Assembly: GCF_900112065.1 (NCBI RefSeq)
Contig: NZ_FOKE01000003.1
Location: forward strand, 176,052 to 240,051
Direction: 5' to 3'
Length of the DNA stretch: 64,000 nucleotides
Origin: Cohnella sp. OV330
GTDB taxonomy: Bacteria; Bacillota; Bacilli; Paenibacillales; Paenibacillaceae
Shown here: positions 1 to 8,701 of the stretch, piece after piece
How positions within the stretch are numbered: the first letter of the stretch is position 1
How the letters are laid out: each line of letters opens with the position of its first letter
Notes under the pieces: model-generated
Database searches by the model: none
Seen by the model: the letters and a program-made list of their open reading frames with translations, nothing else
Told to the model about the DNA's origin: nothing
Translations under genes and position numbers: made by a program

Positions 1-540
1 AGAAGTCGGCATCGCCTGCTGAATAGCAGGCGTTGGGCCTGGGGTGGGCGGAGAAGTCGGCATCGCCTGCTAAATAGCAGGCGTTGGGCCTGGGGCGGAC
101 GTAGAAGTCGTCATCGCCTCTCGTAGTGAAGGCGATGGACCCTCCGCGGCCCGCAAAACCGTCATCGCCTCTCGTAGTGAAGGCGATGGACCCTCCGCGC
201 CTCGCAAAACGGTCATCGCCTCTCGTACTGAAGGCGATGGACCCTCCGCGCCCCGCAAAACGGTCATCGCCTCTCGTAGTGAAGGCGATCGACCTTCCGC
301 GGCCGGCAAAACCGTCATCGCCTCTCGTACTGAAGGCGATGGACCCTCCGGGGCCCGCAAAACGGTCATCGCCTCTCGTAGTGAAGGCGATGGACCTTTT
401 GTGGTCGGCGAAGCCAGCATCGCCTCTTGTAGTGAAGGCGATGGACCTTCCGCGGCCCGCAAAACCGTCATCGCCTCTCGTAGTGAAGGCGATGGATCTT
501 TTGTGGCCGGGAATGCCAGCAACGCCCCCGTATAGCAGGC
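1..540. repeat. 51-bp tandem repeat array with a hairpin in each unit
   Basis: Units start at about 2, 53, 104/110, 161, 212, 263, 314, 365, 416, 467 and 518, an exact 51-bp period. Each unit carries an inverted repeat. The first two copies have CGCCTGCT/AGCAGGCG arms; later copies have ATCGCCT/AGGCGAT arms around a CTCGTAGTGA-like loop, followed by a GC-rich spacer ending GCAAAACC or GCAAAACG. The arms change together, so pairing is kept while sequence drifts. Because 51 is divisible by three, both strands are open by chance as 17-residue repeats. The array is cut by the left edge, so its full size is unknown. Confidence 0.93.
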
Positions 541-640
541 GACAGGCTTCCCGAGGGCCGCAAAACCGAGTCGAAGAACAAGCCTGGGTGTGCGGTTGCC
601 GGCAACCCAGCAATCCAGCGATCTCCTACACCCGGCAACT

Positions 641-692
641 GGCTGTTTCTAAAGGTCCTAAAGTGACCCGAGAGACAGCCTTTGTTTTGTTT
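641..692 (+). terminator. Probable rho-independent terminator after the repeat array
   Basis: Arms GGCTGTTTC (641-649) and GAGACAGCC (672-680) pair with one wobble and are followed by a T-rich tail (TTTGTTTTGTTTG). It would stop rightward transcription entering from the array side. The long loop lowers confidence. Confidence 0.45.
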
Positions 693-791
693 GCCAGGCA
701 ACGCCCGATCCTGGATAGCGGATCTAAAGAATCTGGTTTCGATCTTAAAATCGGGGCCTATCAACGCGCAAAACGCGTGATTTATGATGAT

Positions 792-809
792 ATCGTAAGC
801 GCTTACGAT
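792..809. promoter_or_regulatory. 18-bp perfect palindrome, LacI-family-like operator
   Basis: ATCGTAAGCGCTTACGAT is a perfect palindrome with the central GTAAGCGCTTAC typical of LacI/GalR-family operators. It lies about 160 bp before the secreted protein gene that starts at 969. It resembles a catabolite-responsive (cre) site but departs from it at the outer T/A positions. Control by CcpA or a LacI-type sugar regulator is an inference. Confidence 0.6.
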
Positions 810-968
810 CGCTTGCGGAGTCTTATGCGGTGCGGATCCGTACGTTGGCGTTGCGATCTGGACGCAGACGCGTGGCCGCGCCGGAGAGGGGGCGAGGAGC
901 AGGGACGGCGGGCAGGCTCGCCGGTCGCTTCGGCAACATAACCCATGCGAACAGGAGTGAACGATGTA

Positions 969-3350
969 ATGTCGAACGCAAGACCCGCAAGGCCGGCGCT
1001 CATCATGATGGTATTTGTCCTGGTCGGTACGATGCTGTTCATGAACCTCCGGCTGCCTCATGTCGCCGCCTCGGGCGAATGGCAAGCCCAGACGTACGAC
1101 CCGAACAAGCTGGGGCTGGAGCAAAACCCGCTGAAGGGCTTCCTGCCTTTCTCTAAGCAGCCCTCGGAAAGCGTCGATCCGAATAACAGCTTCCCGCACA
1201 GCATGGAGTGGTTCTACGTATCGCTGCGGGATCTCATGACAGGCCCTAACACGTACAATTGGGCGCCGTTGGACGCCTATCTGAACGATATCGCGAGCCG
1301 GGGCAACCAGGCGGCCTTCCGCGTATACGTCGACTATCCGGGGCGCACGACCGGCATTCCGCAGTTTCTGATCAACGGCGGTCTGCTGACGCGAGATTAC
1401 GACCAGAACGGCAACCACGACACGTCGACGCACAGCCTGGCGCCCGACTGGAACGACGCCAATCTGAACACGGCGCTGCGCCAGTTCGTCGCCGCGCTCG
1501 GCGCCCGCTACGACGGCGATTCGCGGATCGGCTTCGTGACGGCGGGACTGTACGGCTTCTGGGGCGAGTGGCATACGTGGCCCTACAATGCCGCCCCGAA
1601 CGACTGGCAGATGAACCAAACGAATATGGACGGTCTGTTGACGGCGTTCAAGGACGCATTTCACACGACGCAGGTATTGGCCCGTTACCCGTACTCCGCG
1701 AGCACGGCGACGCTCAAAAACGCCTTTGGCTATCATGACGATTCGTTCGCCTGGGAGACGTTGACCCAGACGACGTGGGATTTCTGGAGTCTGATCACCC
1801 AGAACAACCTGCAGAACATTTGGCAGACGCATCCGATCGGGGGCGAGCTCTATCCGCCGCTCCAGCAGGATACGAGCTTCTGGCAGACCTGGCCCAACCA
1901 GAACGGCCAGAACTTCCAGACCTCGGTCGAGACGACGCACGCCTCCTGGCTCATGTACGATAAGGTGTACAAATCAACTCTTCCAAGCACGACCGCCACG
2001 GCCAATGCGCTTCGGGCGCACAAGATGCTGGGCTACACGCTGTACAACTCCGGCGTGCAACTGCCCGATTCGCCGGCCTCCTCGCTGACGGTCAACGTTA
2101 AGCTGCAGAACAAGGGCGTGGCGCCGTTCTACTACAACTGGCCGGTCGAATTCGGCGTGCTGAACGCCTCCGACGTCTGGGTCAAGTCGCTCGGCACGGC
2201 GAGCTGGAATCTGAAAAGCGTGCAGCCGGGCGGCTCGGATTATAGCTTTGCCTTCAGCGCGAGCCACAATCTCCCTGCCGGCGACTATAAGCTGGTCATG
2301 CGCGTCGTCAACCCGCTATCGAACGGCAAGGCGCTTCGCTTTGCGAACACGCGGCAGGACGCGAACCGCAGCGGGTGGCTGACGCTGTCTGGCTTCCATG
2401 TTACCGCGACCGCCACGACGTCCACGACGCTGGCCGACCCTCCTTTAACGGGCGGGGCGACGCCAACGCCGACACCAACGCCAACGCCAACACCGACACC
2501 GACACCAACGCCAACACCGCCGACCGGCACGACCTCCTATGAAGCGGAAGCTTCGGGCAACACGCTCGTCAGCCCAGCCGCCGTCTCGAGCTGCGCGACC
2601 TGTTCGGGCGGGAACAAGGTCGGCTACGTGGGCAATGGCACCGGCACGCTGCGGTTCAACGGCGTCACCGCGCCTGCCGCCGGCGATTATACGCTGACGA
2701 TCTACTACCTGAACGGCGACGCGAGCCGTTCGGCCTCGCTCAGCGTGAACGGCGGCGCGGGCGCGTCGATCAGCTTCCCGAGCTCCGGCGGCTGGACGAC
2801 GGTCGCGGCGAAGACGACGACCGTGCATCTGCAGGCGGGCGCCAACGCGCTGCTGTTCTCGCAGCCGACCGGCTATGCGCCGGACTTCGACCGTATCGTA
2901 CTAAGCGCTAACGGCGGGGGAGGCGGCACGCCGCCGCTCATCTTCGATAACTACGACAATGCTTCCCAGTACAATACGCTGCTGAAAAACGATATGGGAG
3001 GCGGCTATTGGGGAGACGGCACCAGTTCGAGCAACGGCTCTGAGCTGACGCTCAGCGGCGTCAGCTGGTGGGACGCCACGTTCAGCGCCGCCGAGACGAA
3101 CGTCGACCTGTCCGCCTATACGTACCTTGTATACGTCGTCAAGAGCACCACGAACGGCGCCTCCTTTAATGTGACGATGTGGGATGCTGGAGGAGCCAAG
3201 GGGACGAAGACCGTCACCGCGACGACCGCCTATCAGACGATCCGTATCCCGCTGGCCGACTTCACGGGCTTCGACAAGTCGACGGCGAGGAAGTTCAAAC
3301 ACGGCGCATTCTCGGGCAACTTTACGATCGACGAGATCCGGTTCGAATAG
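969..3350 (+). CDS. Secreted modular protein: DUF4832-like N-terminal region, PT linker, CBM6/35-like module and C-terminal beta-sandwich
   Basis: The chosen ATG (969) has AGGAGTGA about 10 nt upstream; an in-frame ATG at 945 has no such site. The product is about 793 residues. A basic N-terminus and hydrophobic segment (residues 10-30) form a signal peptide. Residues 35-485 contain WYVSL-, FWGEWHTW- and RYPYS-like motifs of DUF4832/glycosidase-like (beta/alpha)8 proteins; the catalytic residues are not established. A pure Pro-Thr linker spans about 496-519. It is followed by a YEAEA...FDRIVLS module (about 523-649) of CBM6/CBM35 type and a last beta-sandwich (656-793). It probably binds or cleaves plant polysaccharide outside the cell. 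The GC-rich palindrome at 792-809 may control it. The exact substrate cannot be read from the sequence. Confidence 0.85.
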   Translation: MSNARPARPALIMMVFVLVGTMLFMNLRLPHVAASGEWQAQTYDPNKLGLEQNPLKGFLPFSKQPSESVDPNNSFPHSMEWFYVSLRDLMTGPNTYNWAPLDAYLNDIASRGNQAAFRVYVDYPGRTTGIPQFLINGGLLTRDYDQNGNHDTSTHSLAPDWNDANLNTALRQFVAALGARYDGDSRIGFVTAGLYGFWGEWHTWPYNAAPNDWQMNQTNMDGLLTAFKDAFHTTQVLARYPYSASTATLKNAFGYHDDSFAWETLTQTTWDFWSLITQNNLQNIWQTHPIGGELYPPLQQDTSFWQTWPNQNGQNFQTSVETTHASWLMYDKVYKSTLPSTTATANALRAHKMLGYTLYNSGVQLPDSPASSLTVNVKLQNKGVAPFYYNWPVEFGVLNASDVWVKSLGTASWNLKSVQPGGSDYSFAFSASHNLPAGDYKLVMRVVNPLSNGKALRFANTRQDANRSGWLTLSGFHVTATATTSTTLADPPLTGGATPTPTPTPTPTPTPTPTPTPPTGTTSYEAEASGNTLVSPAAVSSCATCSGGNKVGYVGNGTGTLRFNGVTAPAAGDYTLTIYYLNGDASRSASLSVNGGAGASISFPSSGGWTTVAAKTTTVHLQAGANALLFSQPTGYAPDFDRIVLSANGGGGGTPPLIFDNYDNASQYNTLLKNDMGGGYWGDGTSSSNGSELTLSGVSWWDATFSAAETNVDLSAYTYLVYVVKSTTNGASFNVTMWDAGGAKGTKTVTATTAYQTIRIPLADFTGFDKSTARKFKHGAFSGNFTIDEIRFE

Positions 3351-3750
3351 GCTTGTTTCAAAAAAACGGCAACCCGACTCGGGAGGCAGCGAATCGTGGA
3401 CAGGTAGCATGCGGACGGCGGGTCAAAAAAACGGCATCTGTACATGTATTTTCAACCGACTCGAGACATCGGATGAAATGCATGCAAATATGCAGGTAAA
3501 TTCAAAGCACATGCCGGAAATCCGGCCGGTAGAGGAAAATAACTGCGTTTTTGCATCTTTTATGTCCAAAAGGGTCGACATCGGCAAAAATAGATGTATA
3601 TTCGCAGGTTTTACGGCGAAGGGTCGACGCGGGCGACGATCCCGTGCACTTATCCGCTGGCGACGATAAGCAGGCCCATCGGAACGGCTGTCGGATGAGC
3701 CATCGCTAGGCGATCCGCGCGAATCGAGTTCGGATATCCACCGAATTTAA
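3351..3750. other. Non-coding spacer with short interspersed AT-rich repeats
   Basis: No convincing gene. The stretch contains imperfect repeated blocks, such as GCATCTGTACATGTATTTTC, GCAAATATGCAGGTAAATTC and GCATCTTTTATGTCC. A partly inverted block around 3590-3610 (GCAAAAATAGATGTATATTC) adds to these, with GGGTCGAC flanks repeated at 3572 and 3620. The composition is more AT-rich than the flanking genes. It looks like a degraded intergenic repeat element; open frames here are short and lack ribosome binding sites. Confidence 0.4.
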
Positions 3751-3798
3751 AAGAACCGTCAGGGCGATCAACGATCGATCTCCCCTGACGGTTTTCTT
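3751..3798. terminator. Bidirectional rho-independent terminator
   Basis: Arms AACCGTCAGGG (3754-3764) and CCCTGACGGTT (3783-3793) form an 11-bp stem, with TTTTC on the plus side and TCTTTTAAATT on the minus side. It serves the minus-strand ABC transporter genes that end at 3837 and also blocks rightward transcription. Confidence 0.85.
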
Positions 3799-3836
3799 GC
3801 GTTTCGCAAACCCGTTTCGCAAGCGCAGGACTGCAA

Positions 3837-4673
3837 TCAACCTTTTACCGCCGAACCGACGGTCATGGCCTTCTCCACCTGTTCGCTGAAAAAGACGTAA
3901 ATGAGCACGGTCGGAAGGGACGCGATCATCATGGCCGCACCCATGGCGCCCCAATCGGTCGTGAATTGTCCCTGGAAGAAAAGAAGGCCGAGCGGCAGCG
4001 TTTTGAGCGTCTCTTTGGAGATCAGCATCAGCGCGATCGGAAACTCGTTCCACGCCGCCAGGAAGACAAAGATGACCATGGTCGCAATGGACGGCTTGAC
4101 GAGCGGCAGCATGACGATGCGGAACGTCTGATAGATCGTAGCGCCGTCGATGCAAGCCGATTCCTCGAGATCGTTCGGGATCGTGCGGAAAAATCCGTAG
4201 AACACCATGGATGCGAACGACACGTTAAACGCGATGTAGGGAAGGATGAGCGACAAATAGGTGTTGGTCAAATGAAAATCGCGTACCAGGATGGCTAGCG
4301 GAATCATGATGACTTGCACGGGCACGAACATCCCGATGACGACGTACATTTGCGCGGCGGTTTTGCCCTTCCAACGCAGCCGGGCGACCGAGTAGGCGAA
4401 CATGATCGCCAGCGCGATCGTGCCGACGACCGTCGCGACCGATACGAGCACGCTGTTGAGAAAGTACTGGGGGACGTTGAATTGCGACATGGCCGCCCTG
4501 TAATTTTCAAATCGGAGATGGGTCGGGAAGCCGAACGGGTTGGTGACGAAAATCTCGTTGTTGTCTTTGAGCGAATAGAACAGCATCCACACTAACGGAT
4601 AGAGGGAGATGAGGGCGTAAACCCATAAGAACAGCTGGAAGACCGGTTGCTTTTTGCGAATTCTTTTTAACAT
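3837..4673 (-). CDS. Carbohydrate ABC transporter permease, MalG/LplC-type
   Basis: A 278-residue inner-membrane protein with about six hydrophobic segments. The first is LFLWVYALISLYPLVWMLF near residues 14-32. It has the binding-protein-dependent permease EAA loop (EESACIDGATIYQTFRIVM, roughly residues 170-190), which docks on the ATPase subunit. The family imports oligosaccharides together with a second permease and a lipoprotein. It follows the first permease by 13 bp and is the last gene of the cluster before the terminator at 3751-3798. No ATPase gene is present, as is usual for these systems, which borrow a shared MsmX-type ATPase. The substrate is unknown; neighbouring genes suggest a plant-derived sugar. 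Confidence 0.93.
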   Translation of the reverse strand: MLKRIRKKQPVFQLFLWVYALISLYPLVWMLFYSLKDNNEIFVTNPFGFPTHLRFENYRAAMSQFNVPQYFLNSVLVSVATVVGTIALAIMFAYSVARLRWKGKTAAQMYVVIGMFVPVQVIMIPLAILVRDFHLTNTYLSLILPYIAFNVSFASMVFYGFFRTIPNDLEESACIDGATIYQTFRIVMLPLVKPSIATMVIFVFLAAWNEFPIALMLISKETLKTLPLGLLFFQGQFTTDWGAMGAAMMIASLPTVLIYVFFSEQVEKAMTVGSAVKG

Positions 4674-4686
4674 GGGGCGCCTCCTT

Positions 4687-5568
4687 CTAGTACACGATTC
4701 GCTCGCGGGCGATCAGCTTGTTGATGGCGAACGTGACGATGAGGCACTCGATAACGAGGAACGCCGCCGAGGCGCTTCCGTAGCCGTATTCTCCGACGCG
4801 GAAAGCGGATCGGTACATCATGTAAGTGAGCGTATAGGTCTCGGTGCCGGGGCCGCCGCTGGTCATGATGTACATGTTGGCGAAGGCGTTAAGGCCGCCG
4901 GTAATCGCGAGGACGAAGCAGAATTTATACGTTTCCGCCATGAGCGGGATGGTGACCTTCCAATGGGCTTTCCAGCGTTCCGCGCCGTCGATCCGGGCGG
5001 CTTCGAGATATTGTTCGGGAATGGAACGGGCAGAGGCCAGCAGCAGGGCGAAGTGGTAGCCCATGTACTGCCAAGCGTTGACGATCGCGATCGCGTAGAT
5101 CGCAGTCTTCCCGTCGGACAGCCAGTCTTGGCGGTAGGATAAGCCGAGTACCTCGAATATTTTGTTGATAAGTCCGTATTCCCCGTTATACATCGCCAGC
5201 CACAGCTGACAGACGACCGTCACCGACAGCACGACGGGGATAAAATAGCTGATCCGAAGAAACTTCTTGCCCTTCACGGCCGTGCCGGCGATCGTCAGCG
5301 CCAGTATCGTGCCGATGCCGATTTGCAGTACCGCAAGCACGGCGGCGAAGATCAGGCCGTTGTACAGGGAGGTGTAAAATAGCCGATCGCCGAACATGCG
5401 CGCGAAGTTGTCCAGGCCGATAAACTGTCCGACGGTCAAGCCGTCCCACTCGTACATGCTCCGATAGAACACTTGCAAAATCGGCCAAAATACGATGACG
5501 GTAAAGAGAAGCAGCGTCGGCAGCGTGAACAGCGCGATCGCGCCCTTGTTTCCAAGAAATCGATTCAT
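4687..5568 (-). CDS. Carbohydrate ABC transporter permease, MalF/LplB-type
   Basis: Start chosen at the ATG reading MNRFLGNKG because GGAGGGAACC lies directly upstream; an in-frame ATG at 5625 would add 19 residues that run into the upstream hairpin. The product has about 293 residues and six membrane segments. A periplasmic-type loop follows the first segment, and the EAA motif (EQYLEAARIDGAERWKAHWK) lies near residues 195-215. It forms a heterodimer with the downstream permease to import the sugar delivered by the lipoprotein encoded at 5661-7004. A strong hairpin separates it from that gene and may set their relative expression. Confidence 0.93.
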   Translation of the reverse strand: MNRFLGNKGAIALFTLPTLLLFTVIVFWPILQVFYRSMYEWDGLTVGQFIGLDNFARMFGDRLFYTSLYNGLIFAAVLAVLQIGIGTILALTIAGTAVKGKKFLRISYFIPVVLSVTVVCQLWLAMYNGEYGLINKIFEVLGLSYRQDWLSDGKTAIYAIAIVNAWQYMGYHFALLLASARSIPEQYLEAARIDGAERWKAHWKVTIPLMAETYKFCFVLAITGGLNAFANMYIMTSGGPGTETYTLTYMMYRSAFRVGEYGYGSASAAFLVIECLIVTFAINKLIARERIVY

Positions 5569-5598
5569 CAGGTTCCCTCCTTGCTCTTCCAATAGAGA

Positions 5599-5634
5599 GA
5601 GCCATTTATCGCGGGCGGACCGCATAAATGGCTC
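5599..5634 (-). promoter_or_regulatory. Intercistronic hairpin between solute-binding protein and permease genes
   Basis: GAGCCATTTAT (5599-5609) and ATAAATGGCTC (5624-5634) form a perfect 11-bp stem with no T-run. Its place in the short gap between the binding-protein gene and the permease genes matches RNA hairpins that stabilise or partly terminate sugar-operon mRNAs, so that the binding protein is made in excess. The function is inferred. Confidence 0.7.
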
Positions 5635-5660
5635 CCTTCCATGAAGTCGATACGTACCGC

Positions 5661-7004
5661 TTACTTCAGACCCGCAGCCACGTCCTCGATAAATTGATCT
5701 GCCGTGTAGGAGGATCCGCTGAGCAAGTTCTGGGAAGCATCCTCGATCGCCGCTTTGAACTTCGCGTTAGACAGTCCCCAAGCGAAGGCCGTCGTGCTCG
5801 TGATGTTCGGGATGTCCTTCGCCAGCGTCTCCATCATCGGGTCGAATGCTTTGACGACCGGCTTGTCGACTTTGGTCGAGACGATGGGACTTCCTTTTTC
5901 CGTGTACTTGAATTCGGCGTATTTCAGTGCCAGGAGGCTTGCGACTTCGGCCGCCAGATCTTTGTTTTTCGTGTTGGCGGATACTGCGAAGCCGCCCGGC
6001 GTACCGCCGCCGCTGAACGCGAACTTGTTTTTCTCGTAAGTGGCCGCGTCCGATGCCGGGTAGTACATATAACCTGCCTTGTCACCGAGCGCCTTGGTCG
6101 AAGCTTCGATCTCCCACTGTCCGTTGATGAACATGGCGGCTTTGCCTTCGTGGAACAGCGCGGCAGCCTGGTCATAGTTCATATTCGTCGAGCCCTTCGC
6201 GAGCAGGCCGGCCTTCACCAGATCGATGATGTTCTGCGCGGCTTCTTTATAGCCCGGATCCGTGATTTTCGCCGTGCCCTTGTCGAGAGCGCTGATGCCG
6301 CCCGTATTGTAGCGAGTCGCGAACATATCGTAGAAGCCGACGTCGGGCCATTTTTCCTTCGCGAAGATCGACATCGGCGTGATGCCTTTGCCCTTGAACG
6401 TATCGACCGCCTTTTTCAGATCGTCGAACGTCTTGGGAACTTCGAGCCCGTTTTGCTGGAACAGCTCCTTGTTATAGAAGATCAGCATGAACTCGTTGCC
6501 TGCATAAGGGAAGGCGTAAACGTGCTGGTCGTCCGTGTAGAGCGTATTGAGCGTACTCGGCTGCATTTTGTCCTTAAAGCCGAACTTGTCCACGTACTCG
6601 TCGAGCTGGAGAATGTTGTTGGATTTGCGGAACACGTTAATCTGATCCAGTCCGGTATTAAAAATGTCCGGCAGATTTCCCGTCGCGGCGTAGGTTTTAA
6701 GCTTCTGGCCGTCGTCCTGCGCCTGAATCTCGAGCTCGAGCTCGACGTTCGGCATTTCCTTGGCAAGTTCTTTGACCGCATAGTCGTAATAGCCTTTGGT
6801 GTCGTCGTCCGAGTATTGCGCGTACACCCGCAGCTTCGTTTTTTCGGCAGGCGCGCCGGCGCTTGCGCTGCCTGCCGCTTGCGAGGCCGGCTGGCTGGCC
6901 GGCGCGCTTTCCGACGCCTGATTTTCTTTGTTGCCGGACCCGCATGCGGCCAGTGCGGTCGACAGCATCAGACCGGTCATGCCAAGGGCGAGAGCTTTTT
7001 TCAT
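5661..7004 (-). CDS. Extracellular solute-binding lipoprotein, family 1 (sugar ABC transporter)
   Basis: A 447-residue lipoprotein. The signal peptide ends in the lipobox LAAC with Cys21, followed by a Gly/Ser/Ala-rich spacer (residues 22-55). The mature part has the family-1 fold, with motifs such as LPDIFN, AFPYAGNEFM, GKAAMFINGQWE and an ASAxNP-like SGGGTPGGFAV loop. It captures an oligosaccharide at the outer face of the membrane and passes it to the two permeases downstream. It follows the two-component genes by 95 bp on the same strand, an arrangement in which the YesN-type regulator usually activates the transporter. The ligand cannot be told from the sequence. Confidence 0.95.
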   Translation of the reverse strand: MKKALALGMTGLMLSTALAACGSGNKENQASESAPASQPASQAAGSASAGAPAEKTKLRVYAQYSDDDTKGYYDYAVKELAKEMPNVELELEIQAQDDGQKLKTYAATGNLPDIFNTGLDQINVFRKSNNILQLDEYVDKFGFKDKMQPSTLNTLYTDDQHVYAFPYAGNEFMLIFYNKELFQQNGLEVPKTFDDLKKAVDTFKGKGITPMSIFAKEKWPDVGFYDMFATRYNTGGISALDKGTAKITDPGYKEAAQNIIDLVKAGLLAKGSTNMNYDQAAALFHEGKAAMFINGQWEIEASTKALGDKAGYMYYPASDAATYEKNKFAFSGGGTPGGFAVSANTKNKDLAAEVASLLALKYAEFKYTEKGSPIVSTKVDKPVVKAFDPMMETLAKDIPNITSTTAFAWGLSNAKFKAAIEDASQNLLSGSSYTADQFIEDVAAGLK

Positions 7005-7099
7005 GGATGGAACCCCCCGTGGAAATGTTCAAGTTAAGCTGTTCTCAGTATAGCGGGGCGCCGTTTCGATCTGAATGGACGGAACGCTACGGATTTGGA

Positions 7100-8701
7100 C
7101 TATCCGCGCTTGTTTGGTTCGAATTCCTTCGGGGATTTGCCGAAGAACTTTTTGAAGGCCCGGCTAAAGTAGGCGGGATCGGAATAGCCGACGCTCTCGG
7201 CGATGTCGGACAGCTTGCGCGTCCCTTCCTGGATCAGCGCGCGCGCTTGCTGCATGCGCTTCTGCGTCAAGTAATCCGTGACGGTCATGCCGTGAACCTT
7301 CTTGAAGAGGCTTCTCAGGTAGCTGGGATTGATAAATACCTGCTGGGCGATCGTCTCCACGCGGAGCTCCGGTTCGGCATACCGCTCGTCGATGATCTGA
7401 AGCGCGGCTTCGGCGATATGGCCGGACTTGGTCTGGCGGTGCAGCTTCATATATTGGATGGCGTCCGAATAAAGCTTAAGAATCCAGCGCTCGGCTTCCT
7501 CAAGCGAAGGCAGCTCGGTAATCTCGCTGTACGGGTAAAAGTGTTCGCCGAAGCAATCTTCGATCGGATGTCCTTGCTCCGAGAGCGCAGACAGGCAGTC
7601 GGAGACCAGGCCCATGCAAGCCGTATAGACATATTCGATCGACACCTGCTTGGTACGGAGACCCGAAAAGACGGCGCGAATCAGTTGTTCGGCGGCGTCC
7701 CCGTCGGTCTTGCGCAGCGATAAGAGCAGCTCTTCGTTAATCTGCGCGTTGAGCAAGTCCGCCACGTCTTCCCAGGATCCCGCCTCTACCGAATCGTAAG
7801 TAATGACGCGTCCGTTCCCGATCACGAACTTGTGCCGCAGCGCCTCGAGCGCTTCCGCATAGGATTGCCTAATACCCGCATAGCCTAGTGCGCCGTGGAG
7901 CGTGCCAAGACCGATCGTGACTTCGAACCGGAGATATTTAAGAATGAGCGCGCGCAACCGTTCGAAGCCTGCCGCATAATCGACGTCGGCCGCATCGGCG
8001 CCCTCCGGCTCGTAGACGCAGATGATGCGTCCTTCGGGGCCGTTAAAAATCATTTGATTGCCCGGCGCGTCGATCGTTTCCCCCAATATGTTCGCCACGG
8101 CAAACTTCCATAGTCCCCGATCGTTCGTATCGCTCCAACGCGCGTCCATCCGATCGATCTCGATGCAGGCGACGCGAAAGGCGCCCGAGGCCGGCGGGAA
8201 TCCAAGGCGTGAAAGCTCGCGCCGCGCGTCGTCTTCGCGGACCGGCTCGCCTGACAGCAGCCGATTCAAAAAGGCTTCCTTGCGCAGATTGTCGTTCTCG
8301 CGCTGGGTGACGCGTTCCTCCAACGCTTTATGGATATTGCTTTGCAGCTTGAGAAGCGTCAGCAGCAATTCATCCTTGGAAAAGGGCTTCAGCACGTAAT
8401 CTTCGACGCCAAGCTTGAGCGCGCGGCGCGCATATTCGAATTCATTGTGCCCCGTGACGAGCACGATGCCGATATCCGGATTCAGCTGTTTTAAGTGAGC
8501 CGTTAATTCCAGGCCGTCCATAAAAGGCATGTTAATATCGACCAGCGCAATGTCCGGCAGACGAGCTGTGGCCGCTTCCAGCGCTTCTACGCCGTTTCGC
8601 GCTTCGGAGACGATGGCGAAGCCGTATTCCTCCCATGGCAGCACGACTTTCAGATAATCTCGAAAAATAAGCTCGTCGTCGACGATCATCACTTTAATCA
8701 T
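7100..8701 (-). CDS. Two-component response regulator, YesN/AraC-type
   Basis: A 533-residue cytoplasmic regulator. The N-terminal receiver domain (1-125) has the acidic pair D8/D9, phospho-acceptor D55 in ALVDINMPFMDG and K105 in YVLKPFSK. A long variable linker follows, and the C-terminus (about 430-533) is an AraC-type double helix-turn-helix ending SDPAYFSRAFKKFFGKSPKE. The ATG is preceded by GGAG with 9 nt spacing. Its start overlaps the end of the histidine kinase gene by 8 bp, so the pair is translationally coupled. It probably senses carbohydrate through the kinase and activates the transporter genes at 7004-3837. Confidence 0.95.
   Translation of the reverse strand: MIKVMIVDDELIFRDYLKVVLPWEEYGFAIVSEARNGVEALEAATARLPDIALVDINMPFMDGLELTAHLKQLNPDIGIVLVTGHNEFEYARRALKLGVEDYVLKPFSKDELLLTLLKLQSNIHKALEERVTQRENDNLRKEAFLNRLLSGEPVREDDARRELSRLGFPPASGAFRVACIEIDRMDARWSDTNDRGLWKFAVANILGETIDAPGNQMIFNGPEGRIICVYEPEGADAADVDYAAGFERLRALILKYLRFEVTIGLGTLHGALGYAGIRQSYAEALEALRHKFVIGNGRVITYDSVEAGSWEDVADLLNAQINEELLLSLRKTDGDAAEQLIRAVFSGLRTKQVSIEYVYTACMGLVSDCLSALSEQGHPIEDCFGEHFYPYSEITELPSLEEAERWILKLYSDAIQYMKLHRQTKSGHIAEAALQIIDERYAEPELRVETIAQQVFINPSYLRSLFKKVHGMTVTDYLTQKRMQQARALIQEGTRKLSDIAESVGYSDPAYFSRAFKKFFGKSPKEFEPNKRG

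Noticed and set aside
1..540. CRISPR array
   Set aside because: The units are contiguous 51-bp tandem repeats with near-identical spacers, not unique spacers, and no cas genes are present.
126..941. Protein of 17-residue repeats in the left array, either strand
   Set aside because: Both strands are open only because the 51-bp unit is a multiple of three; no ribosome site, and the plus frame runs on into non-repeat DNA through a terminator-like hairpin. Not fully excluded.
468..1940. A 490-codon minus-strand frame through the secreted protein and repeats
   Set aside because: It is Arg-rich, crosses a promoter and terminator-like hairpin, and has no family motifs; the plus-strand gene has signal peptide and domains.
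5628..7037. A 469-codon plus-strand frame opposite the solute-binding protein gene
   Set aside because: The minus strand has a clear lipobox and family-1 motifs; the plus frame is a composition artefact with no motif.
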